A stretch of 64,000 bases of DNA from Fratercula arctica (Eukaryota > Chordata > Aves > Charadriiformes > Alcidae). Location of the stretch: NCBI GenBank assembly GCA_947846985.1, contig CANTUZ010000001.1:71317521-71381520 (forward strand). The letters run 5' to 3'. A program made the translations under genes and the position numbers. Below, piece after piece: positions 23,429 through 36,219 of the stretch (the stretch's first letter is position 1; every line of letters starts with the position of its first letter). Under the pieces are notes generated by a model, which saw only the letters and a list, made by a program, of their open reading frames with translations, was not told the DNA's origin and made no database searches.

Positions 23429-26400
23429 CTGAAAGGGGAAGGACGATGGAGTATCGGGGAAGACTCTTTGCCACGAAGCTGAAAGAGGGAAAGAGCTTTC
23501 TGTAGCAGCTTGCTCAAAGAGCTCCCTGTTTGCTGATGGAGGCAACAGCATTTTCTGTGTTTACCATTGTCACACGATGACAATATCAGTAACCCAAAGC
23601 TACTCAAAAGTTGTTGTGTACCTGTCACCGTGTGCTTGTTTAAATACTTGTAAAAGTAAATGATTTAGCGAAAAGAATATGAACTGTAAGTGCCAACACC
23701 CTTTCCCTAGTTGGCTACACCTTAAACTGCTTTTGGTGCTTGTTTTTATGGCTAAACTCAAAAAGTTCTTTGGGGTTGAGACCCTTTATTTTGCTGGCAC
23801 AGACCACAAACTGTGGACACAGTGTTTAATCACAGCTTTATAAAAATATTCATTGCAAGACCACTGCAAGACAGACAATTTAACTGCATCTGAAGCCAAT
23901 GCAGGTAGCTGCAGGAATGGGATTCTGATGTGATTATTTTTTGCACATGTCCTGGGCATACTGGGGATTACTTGATGGCACAGGTTTTCTTGTTGAAGTG
24001 GATCTTCGGTACAGGATTCACAGCTTTTAGGTGCAAGATGGTGGAAGGGCTTGTTACAGTATTTCCTTAAGCACAGCAGAATAAAAGGCAAAATATACTA
24101 GCTCTGCGTAGAAAAACAAACATCCTGGGCTTCAGCAGTCTTTCAGACAAACTCTCTCCTCCTCCTTATTTCTCTCCTGAATAGTGCTTTGCATAGTATT
24201 TGAGGAAGGATGAAGAAGGGCAATGATAAATTGATTATAAACTTCTATGAATTAAGAAACAGGACGTAAAGTTACTGATTTTATTCATGAGTAACAGCTG
24301 AATCACAACTGAGACTTGAATTGGCAGGCTCTGTGAATCTCTGTTCCAAGTGAAATTCCAAAATAAAAAGTCATTCCAAAACAAAAAAATAAACTTCGAG
24401 ATTTCCCATGGAAGGAGATTTTCAGATTTTTGTCCAGGACAGCATTCTGAATGACATATTTGTTTGTCCTTTACAAATTCTTTCGTAAGGTCTTCGAACA
24501 GCCAATAGCTCTGACACTTGACCATGCTGTGACGTAGGAAGCTCAAGAGCGAGGAAACCAAAAAAGCCTGATTTCCTCAGATTTTTGGACTGCTGAGAAG
24601 CCTGGCTCTTGGAAGTCCTGGAAGAACCTTCATGTGAGCATCTGTTTTGGAACCTGGAGCCGGGTTATTGTGGGATAATTCATACGTTGACATAGACTAA
24701 TCACGAGGGCCCTGTCACTGCAATAGCTTCTGCTCTTCTCCACATCCCACAATGCATTCCAGGGCTACTATGTTAATTGGAAGTATATTCCTGTGCATGA
24801 AGTGGACTTTAATTAGCACCTAAGGGGCACATTCTGGTGTCCTGACTCATGTGGCATGGAGGCGTTCCTCAGAGTCGCTCCATCGCAGGCTGTGAGACTG
24901 CTCATGAAGAAAGGTGCTTCCTGGCCCAGACAAAGTCTGGGAAGCTCCGAGCCACCCAGATGGGACAAGAGGCTCCACTGACTGTCCAGCATGCAATCCT
25001 GTGGCCTGGGGCCCTATAAAACAATAGTTACATTATCGCTTCCAATTATTTTGCTTGGCTAATGAGTAATATGAGTGGCTCCAGATTTTAAGTCTGTGAG
25101 CAATGTAGGAACACTGTAAAAATTGGGATTGCAGGCAGTCTTGTAATAAATTAATAACTTTGACTATTACGTGAGTCATCCATAAAATGGGCCCTGAGTT
25201 ATGAAGACACACACCAACTGTAGGGGGTATTATAGAAAATTAGAATTAATGTGACATAATACTACTTCAATTACAATAAAAGTACTGCCGCTGGAAGTGA
25301 TGGGAAAAGTGGGAGGGGCATAACTCCGCTGATTAGCATAATTACATCCATGCATCTGGTTTCCAAAAGCAGGGCGTGAATTGCTTTCTGCTCGGTATCA
25401 GCACCTCCTGCCAGCCGTGCAACAACATCCCGGCTCCTGCTCTGCAAGGACGAAGCTGTCAGCCGGGGTGGAAGGAAGCAAAAGGCACTGATTAAAACAA
25501 AAAGCCTAGTCGGCAGGTTCCACCATCAGTACATAGTAAATCTCTCTTTTTTTTTTTTTTTTTTTGCCTTAATGCTATTAATCGCCTTTCAAAGCCCTTA
25601 CAAAATGCACTTCCCTGATGATATAAAACATCCCCTCCAGCATCATTTGTCTGGCTCTTTCCTCATTCTAAACCCATGTGCACTCAAAATCCTCACCTGG
25701 AGGACTGTGGGTGCAGATGTCACTAAATACAGCTTCTTTGGTGGTTACTACAGAATGATGTGTGTCACTGTCATTTTCATGGACACCATATGACAATCCC
25801 AGCAGGAGGAACCAGGGCCAAGTTATAAATCACCTGGGCAGTGTCCCAATTGCACTATCTCTAAGAGGCATGGCCTGCCCATAGTGACAACTTGGGATTA
25901 AAATGTCAGCAAGTACTTCATGAAAGTTCTTATCTATGAATTATTTCATAACTCCGTAGAGTATTTATGAAAATATGCTGTAAAGAAGAGTTATTCAGAC
26001 TTGAGAACTATTATCTTAATTGTGCTTGGACTGGAAAAATAATTACAATGCACTGATGTTACTGATCTCTTCTGAATGAGTTTCAGTGGTAGTAAAATAT
26101 TTTAAAATGCTTTAAAGTGAGGAGAGAGATGAAGTTATTTAAACACAAAGTCACACCTAAAAATATTCTAAGTAACGTGTCCATCACAAATGTAAAATGG
26201 AAATATAGTAAAAATAAAAGGTGAAAAACATGTCTTAATTGCTTAACACATTTCATTTCCTGTATTTTCCTGTTGTGCAGGATTTTATCAACACCAAATC
26301 TATTTTATATTGTTAAAGGACAGTAAAATGTTTTAAAAACATAGCATTAATAGGTTTAAAGTCTCCTGTAGAACCTGATGTAACTCATATAATGTGAAAA

Positions 26401-26855
26401 GACTGCATATCTGCCAAAGAAGAAAAAGCCAATCCTTAAATATTCTTTTACATTTTGCAAATGATACACTAGATATTTTTTCTATATGAAATAACTGTCC
26501 AGTGTACATCCTGCTGGGTAAAGAATTGTCATCTATGGTATATTTCTTTTGGCCAAATAACCCTTAGCATGAATGAATGTAGATTAATTAATTTATTGTT
26601 CAAAACACAGGTTTTGGTATAAACACAGTGCCTGGGTATTAATGTTGCTTTCAGGATCGATATTTATCATCTCTCAGTGCTTGTTGTCGGAGTGATTGCT
26701 GCATTTACAAATGGAAACAAATCCTTTTCCCCCCCTTTTAGCTACCAGCTTTGCAATCTTAGCTTAAGATTTAGGAGTCAGCTTTGAGACTTCTCCTTTT
26801 GGCACATAACCCCCAGGAGCTTGGGTTTGGCAGAACTGCGAGGCCCTCACCCATG
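23429..26855. other. Non-coding, possible regulatory DNA
   Basis: No gene is supported. The stretch 24650-25360 is rich in short transcription-factor-like cores: GCATTCCA (TEAD-like), repeated TTAATTA/TTAATTAG (homeodomain-like) and ATTAGCATAATTA (POU-like), with few simple repeats. This texture is typical of vertebrate conserved non-coding elements, but conservation cannot be judged here. A T19 run lies at 25547-25565. Confidence 0.35.
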
Positions 26856-26935
26856 ATCATAGAATGATAGAATGGTTCAGGTTGGAAAGGACCTTAAAGA
26901 TCATCTAGTTCCAACCCCAGCGATGTCTGTCCCGT
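26856..26935 (-). mobile_element. CR1 3'-end fragment
   Basis: ATCATAGAATGATAGAATGG followed by the conserved CR1 3' UTR end (GGTTGGAAAGGACC, then ATCTAGTTCCAACCCC). The 3' repeats are on the left, so the orientation is minus. About 80 bases long. Confidence 0.9.
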
Positions 26936-29900
26936 CTCTCCTGCTGCCTTACAGATGTTGGTTGGTGCAGACATAAATGGTGGGAGCATGGCAAACGGCA
27001 AGCCACAGACCACTGCATCTAAAAACATGCTCCTCTCTCACTGAGACGCATGAAGGTGCGTCTGTCTCGGCTGCTAGCACAGGTCTGAACCCGCTGGCAG
27101 GACCACACCTGCCCATCATTCACATCATTTCTGAAGCTGGAGAGACCGCCAGCGTTTCCTACTTGGCAAAGATGCAAGCTGGCGTGCTCAGCCCAGGCAG
27201 CCAGAGCGTGCTTGGGTATGGGGAGATGGCTACCCGTCCCTCTCCCTTGGCTTGTCAAGGAGGGCAGGTGACTACCTCCGATTAATCACCTGTTTCACAG
27301 ATGACATGAGAGATTTCATAGTCATGTGAGGCAAATCCCTTTCTGTGGGCCTAAGTGGCCAGCAGCATGCCACCTGCAGTTCTCATCTCCAGTTATTCCT
27401 TTTAATAACGCCACAATGCTATACTTTACATGAAAGAAAGTAATACTATTTAGCTTAAATAATTTTTCAAGCTGACGCACTGCCTGTTGTATGTTTACTG
27501 GTTGAAGAGCAGATGAGTCCAGATCAACTTTACCCAAAATGGAAAAAGCTGCTTTCAAAGTTGCCCATAGGAAAATACCCAACCTGGCCTATACTGGAGT
27601 AGCTTACTGATGTAGACTTTTCATTTGTACATTAAAGTGTTGAATTTATTGTTACTTAATACTATATACCTTGCAGAACGGGAGTGGGATATCTCGGGGC
27701 AGCTCCCATTCCTCTGGATTCCCCTCTGTCTCCTGCTGTGCTTGCTTTCATCTGTAGCTGCCTCCAGCTCACCCTCACGCCGCCCCCACCTGCAGCAGCC
27801 GTCACTTCAGGGACTTGGACTTATTTTCCCCAGTTGGTGCCTCTCTTACCCCACCCTTGCTGTATTTTTGTCAGTAACACAATAATACTACAATATCTCT
27901 TGTCTAGGCTTGGTTAGAAAACATACCCCCCTTGATTTGCTGTTGCAGTGAAGTTCCTCTGTTATCTGCTATAAAAGATGGGTAACTTCTTAAAAAAATA
28001 TTTGTTTTTAACAATAAGCGGTCTTTTTTTCTGGCATTCCCAACATTCCCTGGTCTCATAGGCTTAATCACTGTGAAAAGGACTTCTAGGGAATGCATAT
28101 TTCTCTATAGAAGGCAGACAACATGATAGAAATATATGTAACACCCTGGCAAGCACTTAGGGAAATACAATGCAAAACCAGAATTCCTTGTGCATGCATT
28201 TGAGTATGAATGGCAGAATCACGGCACAGCTAGATTTCTGTGGATGCAGTGTGGATCTATGTATTTATAAAAAAAAAAAACAAGCCTGACTTTCGTAAAG
28301 GCTGTTTTCATTATAAATGAATGTCCTTTGAGTTGGATTCAGCACCTAGGTGCTATCAAAACATTGCCTCCAGCCTGGCTGGAATCTCAGGGACTCCGAT
28401 GTAGCTTGATGACTTTGCCATACATGGCCTCTCTCTACCCTTTCATGCCAGACACTGCCAGAAAGATTTCGGTATTTTTGATGACACTCACTTCATTTGC
28501 ACAATTGTCATTTATTAGTGCGCAACACTGAATCTGTTGGTTTCCACAAACCATTGCATGACTTACCCTTGTTGCTCTCTAGCGCTTATGATAAGCCAAA
28601 CCTTCCCTTACTGAAGGAAATAGTTCATTCTCCATCACGCTTTTGAACATATCTGCAGAATTTTTGTTAGATTTTTGAACCCTTCTGGCACCCAAACAAC
28701 CCAAGCATCTTCTGTCAGTACGAGTGTATGAGCTGTGCCCCAAATGTCTCTCCACATTCAGTGTTTCTGTGCTGGTGTAAACGAGTGTTTGAACACAAAG
28801 GAAATTTTAATGTCTTACTTGCTCATATTCCAACTCCTCCATTGAAAATTTCCCCTCCAATGCAAATTAATCTATGGATTCATTCCTTCCCTCACTCCTC
28901 CTCTCTCTCCATTTACTGTTCTCTATTGTCTTTTGTTTATATCTTGCATTTGTAATTTTTGCATGTCTGCTCCCAAGAACAGATGACTGGGCAGGACTTT
29001 CTTGGTCACTTTGATCCTTTGTATATCCACCTCTGTCTTAAAAGCAGTTATGTCCCACCAATACTCCAGCTTTAAGTCTGTTCTAGGTCCTCGCTATTCT
29101 CACATTTAAGAAATTTGTTGTGTTTTCTAAGCTAGAATTATTAACGGCTAGCTTAGTCTCTTTCATTTGCCTGTTGTACCATCATTGAGAAAAAACACCA
29201 CCCTTACTTTCTCACTTTTGCTCTATATGCTTCCCAGCCTCTACCTGTTCTGGCTCTCCTCATTTCTCGCTAAACTATTTCTAGACTACCAGTGCCTATG
29301 ATGTTCAAAGCACTTTCCAGGTCTTCCAGGGTGGATATGCCATGTCCTGGGGGTTCACAGCCCAAAGGATGATCGCGGGCAGACGTTTGTGGAAGCAGGC
29401 AGGGACTTTCTGTTCAAAATCATCGTGGAACAGAAAGACAGAAATGGGAAAATGACGGAGACAGATACCATGGCAAATGTGAAGAGGCATTCTTTTCCAG
29501 TTCCTCACTGGAATTATAAACCAATTCCCCTTCTTTCCAGCCCCCCTTAAAAAGAACCACTCCATTCAAGGACAAGGTTCTGGAGTCACAAGAGTCACTA
29601 AGGGCGACTCCAGAAAGGCGAAGTCCACTGACGATGGACTTGGGGAAGAACAAAGACTGTGAGAGCCTCTCCTTTATTTGCTGAGGAGAACAGGAAGCAC
29701 TTACATGTAGCTTATGCCTCATACTCCTCCTTTCAGTATAGTCTCTCCAGTACGGGCACAGTGCCTGCTAGCATGCTTTTGTGCTTGTGCAAGCAGGCTA
29801 CCTGGAAAGAAATCCATGGGATATAGGTAAGGCAATATCACCTCAGGGCAGTGAGGAATCAGCAGCATTTGTATCTTTCATCCTCCATTCCAGCAGACAC

Positions 29901-32900
29901 AAACACTGTGCGGGTAACCAGGGAGCAGAAAAGCTCGATGTGCTGCGCCCATCTTAAATGCAAAGGTCATGGAGCACTGCTATCTTATTTTATTATTTAT
30001 TTATTTTTAATTTTAAATTCTGGTCGATCTGTTATGTGCTGTCCCAAGTAGCATTGCTTCTTCAGTGACAAGCTCAACTCCATTAGCACCTGGTCGTGCT
30101 ACGTGCAGTAACTGGAAGACAGAAATTTGCCGGGACAGAAAAGTTTCTGTTTACTCCCATCAGTTTGGAAACACTTCTAGTTAAGTATAGACCTAAAGAA
30201 AAGTAAAGAGAAGAGAAAAAAAAGAAAAACCATAGAATGGTACGTGCATCGTCAGCAACCATCCTTCTTGCAAGACTGCACATGGCAGATTCGAGAAGCA
30301 GCGGAGCATGACTATGTAGAGAAGAGATGCACAACTCAAAAAACACGGGTGGGCTGTTGAAAACAACCAGTTGCTGGCTTCTGTTGGAAACGTGACTCTC
30401 TTTTCTCTGAAACAAGATTTTTAAATGTGGGCACTAGACATACACAGGAGATGCCCATTTTTTTATTAGTATTCTATGGCTAACAGTTTAGTCCTAAAGC
30501 TATTACAGTTTGGTTAGACCTATGTGAAGTGGCATCAGCCTCCCACTCCCATGCCTTCCTCCTCCAGTCCAGTGCTCCTACAGCACAGGACTCGCAGTTC
30601 ATCCAGCGCATCCAATTTGTTATGCAGATTGTGGGCCAAGGGGTAAAAAGCCCTTACACACATCACTTCCACCATGCCAGTCCATCCCTTCCCCTTTTTC
30701 CTATTATGCGTACCAACGTCTTTAATGCAGATCTCACTTACACACCTTGAATTCTAACTTCTCCCTGCCCTCGCACATCAGTGACATAGCCTTTCGTCCC
30801 CCTCCTCTCCCTAGCTTTTCCCCCTAAATTTTTAGTTTATCCCCATTTGCCCTTTCCCACGCCTCCCTTCATCCTCCACCCTCCCACTACACAGTGCCTA
30901 TTTTTTAATTTCATGACACCTCCCTAGAATGTCCTCATCCAAAAGTGTGATTACTTCTTTCTATGTTCACACTAGATAGACAAGGTTGTCTGTGGGCTGT
31001 AAGTCAGTCACAGGCTGTAGGCTGCACAGTTCTGACACACAGAACTTAAGGAGTACCTTAAAAAACCGAAGGAACAACTTAAGGAATATATACAAACTTA
31101 AAATACTTGTCTGTAGTAAGTGTACAAGGTACAGTGCAATGCCATACAGATGCGATTGAGCCTGCCCTAAATCAAGCTCTTCTGCCCAATGCTGTGTCCT
31201 GCTGCATCTGCCTGCCTTCTAGGCAGTAATAGGAGAAATCCCGCACTCATGTCGCTGTACCACCCCTGACACCAGGGGCAGCTCTTCTACGGCTAGCTCA
31301 TTTACCTCTGACTTTTGCAGATATACTATGAATAATTTTTTTTAGGAGGCTCTTGAAGGGTGAGAACAATGTAGACGTGAAAGGAGGATTTAAAATATTT
31401 CGCTTCTTTGGCTTTCTTTTTATGCTTCTTTATGTTGTGCCTGTGCTGATGAACTGTTTTTTAGGTGTATGCATTTTTTTTTTTAGACAATCAGTGCAAA
31501 CAATGTGTCTAGTAAGGACAGCATTAACTCAGCTTCAGTCCAACTTGCTTTTGTTTTCTTCCTTACCCCTTGCCACTGATTCCTGTCTCTCTTTGAGAGG
31601 GAGTCAACAGGAAGCATGACACCACAAGGCAGGATGTATGACAGTGTTAAACTTCCTGGAGAAGCTCCATTCTTTGTACTATCATAGCCATAAGCATCAG
31701 TGCAATAAGTATCCTTACTTATAGATTGTAAGTACCACTACAGGAGAGTCTCTCTCTCTTAATACAGTATCAGTTAGATTAGATGCACCATACAATGCTT
31801 TGCACGGATAAAGAATTTTTGCAAATTTATGTTAAATGTGGTTTTAATTAAAAAAAAAGACATTATGCTGAAGAGTTGTGGTTGTTTGTTGGTTTGTTTT
31901 TTTTTTTAATGGAAGACAGAAAAAGAGTGGATTATCTTTTTATTTTGGTTGAAAAAGAATCGTCATAAAAAACAAGTCAACAGTTTCATGTTGTAAGCAC
32001 CAATACAGAGGGAATGCTTACAATGCTGATTTTTAGCCATAAGAAAAAGTGATCAAATATATTTACCGATAGGTGAAATATTCTAGAGTCAGGGCAAAGT
32101 CATGCTTGCTAATGCAATCGCAGGCTCATGTTTTAATACATTCTCTAATGAATGACATAATAACTTGCTTTCCACCCATCAATATCACTTTGTCATTCAG
32201 CCTAAAGGTCAGATGACAGAATGGCTCAAGATTTATTTTAATCATCCCTGTACAAGGAGTGAATTCCCACTTCCCAGTTAGTTGGAACCCCGCCTCCTTT
32301 ATTATTCAGCCTTGCCTCATTCGGCAGGCAGCAGCTGGAGAATACATTCCTCTTTTTCTGCAAGAGTTGCAGGGCAGGCAGTGGCCAAGGCAGGGCTTCT
32401 ACGTGAACAAGGAACAATGTTTATTTGATGTGCAGAGAGCATTTTATTGTCCTAAGAACTTTACCTTAGAGACCACAGCCAGTTGATCACAAAGCCTGTG
32501 GGAGCTAGAAGTGCTTTGCATTTGCCAGCCTTTGCCCCTGGGCTTGTCGGGAGGTTGTACAAGTGCCTCAATTCAAAGCATTGTAAGGAATGTTTTGTTG
32601 CAACACTTTTTGTTTAGTGTAGCCAAGCCTAGAGTGAAGGTTTCTGGCAGACTCTTTGCATAGAAAGTTACAGCACATATAACCTTTTTTTTTTTTTTTT
32701 AAACTCATAATTACTACATTTACAGACATGTAGGCATGAGGCTAGATGGGCTCATTCTGTATAGTGCAGAAAAAGCTACCTGAGTAAGGCATTTTAGGTG
32801 TTTAATAAAAAACTTCCGTTGCTGGAAGCAGCAAAACAAATCAGGAGATTGACTATATTGATTTTGGGGCATCTAGTTATGAATCCATTGCACTCGCACT

Positions 32901-33600
32901 TTCAAGAGAAATTTTAAAAGCCCCCCTCCCTCCTCTCAAATATGGGTCCCTAAAGAAGCTTGTGCTATGGCAGTCGCGGTGTCTGAAAGGATCCAGAGAA
33001 CATTCAGTACCTACTGTTTTTAATGATATAATGGTAAACTGTTTAATGCCTGAGAAATAAATGCCTTTACACCTCAGGGGAACAGTTGTGCAATCCGGAA
33101 TGACTTGCCATGCCTAGGCTAGTCTTTAAACCCTTGGTTCCAACTGTATGAGAAGCTGGAGCTCCAGAAAGCCACATACCCATCCCAACCGCACGCCTTA
33201 TAAGGAACTTTTCTTTCCTATCTCTGTTTACCAAGCCATCTCGCAGAGCTGAAGCCAACGCTTTGGCGTGCCGCAGGACGGCCTCCTCTGTGCCTGCAGC
33301 GTGTATTTCCATCTGAACATCAATACGTAGATAAGACCTATCAATTGATCCTACAAAGCGACCGATCTTTTATTACTTTGTGATTGCGTAGTAAACCAAA
33401 GCAAAACAGAGAAAGTGCAGAGCTCAGCGCTATTTGTTTCTTGGCTGGAAACTGTGCTCACATTTACAAATTCTGCATATACAGACCTGCGTTTCTGGCT
33501 ATTCGACATCAACGGGGGCTTTTTAATATTGAGTTCAGGTTTATGATGCACATCTTTTTGTGTATTTTACTACGCCAGAATAATTTTTAGTTCGGTTTCT
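26936..33600. other. Intergenic sequence upstream of VWA3B, no supported gene
   Basis: Non-coding by inspection. Several open frames of 60-110 codons on both strands lack motifs and convincing paired splice sites. Homopolymer runs include an A run at 28269-28280 and T16 at 32685-32700. Nothing else stands out. Confidence 0.5.
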
Positions 33601-33646
33601 CCAGCAGCGTGGCAATTCCCCGGCAGCGTGTATCGCTCCTCTGACT

Positions 33647-33654
33647 TAAACAAA
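33647..33654 (+). promoter_or_regulatory. FOX-type site upstream of CpG island
   Basis: TAAACAAA, a good match to the forkhead core bound by FOXJ1 and related factors. It lies about 370 bases upstream of the X-box pair. FOXJ1 acts with RFX factors on motile-cilium genes, so the combination fits VWA3B, but the core is short and common. Confidence 0.3.
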
Positions 33655-33737
33655 GGACACGCGGCTGCTCTCAGTGTAAATACTGTCAGTGGCTTCGTCT
33701 AAATTAAGAATTAACAAGACCAGAAGACTCGGATCCG

Positions 33738-33747
33738 CTATATATAG
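33738..33747. promoter_or_regulatory. Palindromic TATA-like element at CpG island edge
   Basis: CTATATATAG, identical on both strands, at the left edge of the CpG-rich block. It could serve as a TATA box in either direction. No transcription start data are available, and CpG-island promoters often lack functional TATA boxes. Confidence 0.25.
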
Positions 33748-34015
33748 ATTTCTGCGACTCTCCCAAGTTGGCCGGCGTCTTTTTGGCTCCGAAAGAAAGG
33801 AATGGGCGCCGTTGCTGCCACGTCTGTCGGCGATGAATTGATTCCCCGCATATTTCCCCCCCCTCCGCGCCCGGGGGCACCGCTCCCGCCTCCCAGCCCT
33901 CGCCCGTCCCCGCGACCTCATGGTTTGCCGCCCCCGGGACGCTCTGCCCTCTCGTTTTTCCTCCCCTACTTTTTGGGTCCGGCGGCGGGGGGAGGAGGAA
34001 GGGGGGGGGTGAGGC

Positions 34016-34029
34016 CGTGCCGTAGCAAC
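34016..34029 (+). promoter_or_regulatory. X-box (RFX-like) site 1
   Basis: CGTGCCGTAGCAAC. Compared with the canonical X-box GTTGCCATGGCAAC, the inner TGCC-NT-RGCAAC part fits well. RFX factors bind such sites in promoters of ciliary genes. It sits about 70 bases upstream of the exon 1 donor. Confidence 0.5.
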
Positions 34030-34035
34030 CGGGCG

Positions 34036-34049
34036 GTCTCCAGGTCAAC
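34036..34049 (+). promoter_or_regulatory. X-box (RFX-like) site 2
   Basis: GTCTCCAGGTCAAC, 10 of 14 positions as in the canonical X-box, with two well-spaced half-sites. It starts 20 bases after site 1, so the two face the same side of the helix approximately two turns apart. Confidence 0.4.
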
Positions 34050-34098
34050 AGGGCGACGCCGTGCCGGGGGCGGGCGGCGGCGGGGCGGCCGGAGGCAG
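34050..34098 (+). other. VWA3B: VWA3B non-coding exon 1 (3' part)
   Basis: A textbook 5' splice site, GGCAG/GTGAGGG, ends the exon at 34098. The transcription start is not defined; I give only the part downstream of the X-boxes. There is no ATG here, and a TAG stop precedes in the frame that would join exon 36159, so it is 5' UTR if used. Confidence 0.55.
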
Positions 34099-36158
34099 GT
34101 GAGGGCGGGCGGGGGCTGCCCGGCTGTGGCGCCGGTGGGCAGGCTCGGGGGGTGGTGGTGTGTGATACGGACCTTTAGTCCTTCACCTCAGGGGGCCTCG
34201 GGTTTCCCCTTCCCTGCCCGTTTCCATGCAGGACGTGTGGGTGTCCTCAGGGCGTAGCGTGGCTACCGCTTGCCAACGCCGGCGAGCCACATGGCCGTGC
34301 CTCACCTTAGATGGCCCCGGTGGCAGGTCAGGCCTTGCTCCGTGCTCCCCCTCTTCCTCGCCATCCCCTTGCGGTTTTTGCCAATGACACCCTGTGCCCT
34401 GTCCCGGCAGGGGGCAGCTGCCCACCTCTGCCCCCTTGTGCACCCTTCACCTGGGGTTCGGGGTTTCGGCTGGCGTGGGGTGGCTTCCCGGGCTGTAACG
34501 CACGTGGGTTTCCCGTGGTGTTCCCGTGTGTCAGGACAGGCCAGTTGTACGGCCTTGGCGAACACTGTTAAAAATCTGTTAAAAACTCAAAGCACATGCC
34601 GGGGGGTGAAGGTTTTAGCAGATTGTTTGCACTGGCCAGAGCGGAAGGGTAGAGGTGCCCAGATGAACTCTCGTTCACCTTTCTAAAATAACCTTTTTTG
34701 ATCCAAACTTTGGGCTGATGGTTATCCAGGCTGCCACCATTTTTGACTCACTTGCCTTTTCAAGACTCGAGGTAAACTCACTGTTCCCATTGGAAGTCGC
34801 TTCTTTTCCTGTCAAAGGCTCCTTTTCACATGGCACCAGCATTTCAGGTCCAGCTGCTGTTGAAGCTGCTGGGGGTGGTGCCGGAGGCAAACCCAAGGGA
34901 AAACCCATCACCACACCCCTGGGCCTCTGCAAGGTGAGATGTCACCTGGGATTCATTCTCTGATGCAGACTGCTGCTTGAAGTGTGTCTCAGCTGTGGCA
35001 CTAGTTCTGCAGCCTGAGAGGGAAGCGGCACACGAGTCTGCTGGCTCGCTGTGGCCCCTCACTATGGGCACTGTCTGCCATGGCTCCCCTGTGGCAAGGG
35101 CTCCTTTTGACTGCACTGGTGCTAAGTCCAGGCGAGTCAGGGGTTGTGCTGCTGGGGGGCATCTTCTGCACAATGCCTGGGGGTGTGAGGATGCAAAACA
35201 GAGTCCTGCTTTATTTTTTTAAAGTCCTCCCTGCTTTTCACACGTCTTTCTGCACGAGCAGGACAAAGACTGTAATGGTTTAAATGTTTCCATACAGGTA
35301 TTTAAAACCATGTAAGAGGAATAAATGGCATGTTCGGTTCTGCAATGAAGAAAGAGGGAGGAGGCTAAGCCTTTGGGTTATTATTTTATCCCATTTTTGC
35401 TTTTCCCATAGGAAAACCTGCTTGATGACAATAGCTAGCAGCTGGCCTGCTAGTGATTCATAAATATCCCTCATTCATTCATCTTATTTATTAAAAGAAG
35501 GACCAAGTAAGCAGAAAAACACCACGTCTCAAAGTGATATACTCAGCCTGTATATGCTACCTTGCTTCGTCTGGCATTTCGTTTTCTATTCATATGTTGT
35601 GTATTATTCACAGTTCGGCCTTATACCACAGACACGTACCTGTGTACATGCACAATTCTTTTTCTTTGTGAATCATCTTGTAGTCCTATAGGCAAAGTTA
35701 TGAATCTCTTCACAAAACTGCATCACAGATACTCACAGGTTTAGTCATAAATTGGATTATAGCAAAGGTAAGGTATAATGCAAAGCAATAATAGAATATA
35801 ATACAACTGGTGGACAGCAGGCCAAAACACCACACTCATTTTTCTAGCATATCTGTGTGGAAACTTCCACATTGGCTCTTTTTTTATGACAATGTAGAGG
35901 GACAGAAGGGAAAACCAATTTCCAGTTTCCCACTTTTCCATTTCTGAGTATGGGGCTTCCTGTCAAATCTGACTTCAGCCTTTCTTGACGTGGGGAGCAG
36001 CTATTGTTTTTCATTTATAATATTGTTTTTCTTGAGGAAAATTTTGATCTTAACCTTCTGCTCTTTATTGTTGCCTAGGCCTGTGCAGCTGATCTCCAGT
36101 TCATACTGACGTGTGCATGGGAATATTTTAATTTTTTTAAAACATAATAATTGCGCAG
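34099..36158 (+). other. VWA3B intron 1 region
   Basis: Mostly non-coding. One possible extra UTR exon lies at 34848-34933 (acceptor GCATTTCAG, donor AAG/GTGAGAT). It carries a stop in the frame that would join 36159 and no usable ATG. The missing start-codon exon may also lie here. Confidence 0.45.
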
Positions 36159-36219
36159 GTTTTTTAGAAGAAATCGAAGAGGAGCTGTCAACTGAGATCT
36201 GTCATGACTGGCAATCCAT
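36159..36219 (+). CDS. VWA3B: VWA3B early exon (acidic)
   Basis: 61 bases between an acceptor TTGCGCAG and a donor CAT/GTAAGAG. Only one frame is open, and it encodes FLEEIEEELSTEICHDWQS. It begins with two bases of a split codon and ends in phase 2, which joins exactly with 36839-36879. The acceptor has a weak pyrimidine tract. No start codon lies in it, so either translation starts in an upstream exon I could not find or this exon is 5' UTR. Confidence 0.55.

Larger units (their letters stand above)
33780..34170 (+). promoter_or_regulatory. VWA3B: CpG-island promoter of VWA3B
   Basis: The most GC- and CpG-dense block of the window (runs such as GGCGGCGGGG, CGACGCCGTG, CGGGCGGCGG), set in otherwise AT-moderate DNA and immediately upstream of the first VWA3B exons. 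It contains two X-box-like motifs and the donor of a non-coding first exon. GC-richness continues more weakly to about 34550. The same island could drive transcription leftwards for the minus-strand candidate gene. Confidence 0.8.

Noticed and set aside
23786..24091. Minus-strand open frame ending near an AATAAA-like sequence
   Set aside because: An acceptor before the last 26 codons is suggestive, but there is no upstream partner exon and the AATAAA overlaps the stop region; too weak to annotate.
29305..29722. Two overlapping minus-strand open frames of 86 and 100 codons, one behind an acceptor-like site
   Set aside because: No good donor and no phase link to the other minus-strand candidates; frames of this length are expected by chance.
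1..33600. Exons of TMEM131, which flanks VWA3B head-to-head in mammals
   Set aside because: No stretch resembling TMEM131 was seen; the minus-strand candidates do not match what I know of that protein.
33646..34257. Long open frames on both strands across the CpG island
   Set aside because: GC-rich sequence lacks stop codons; the translations are proline/glycine/arginine-rich noise and the region is a promoter.
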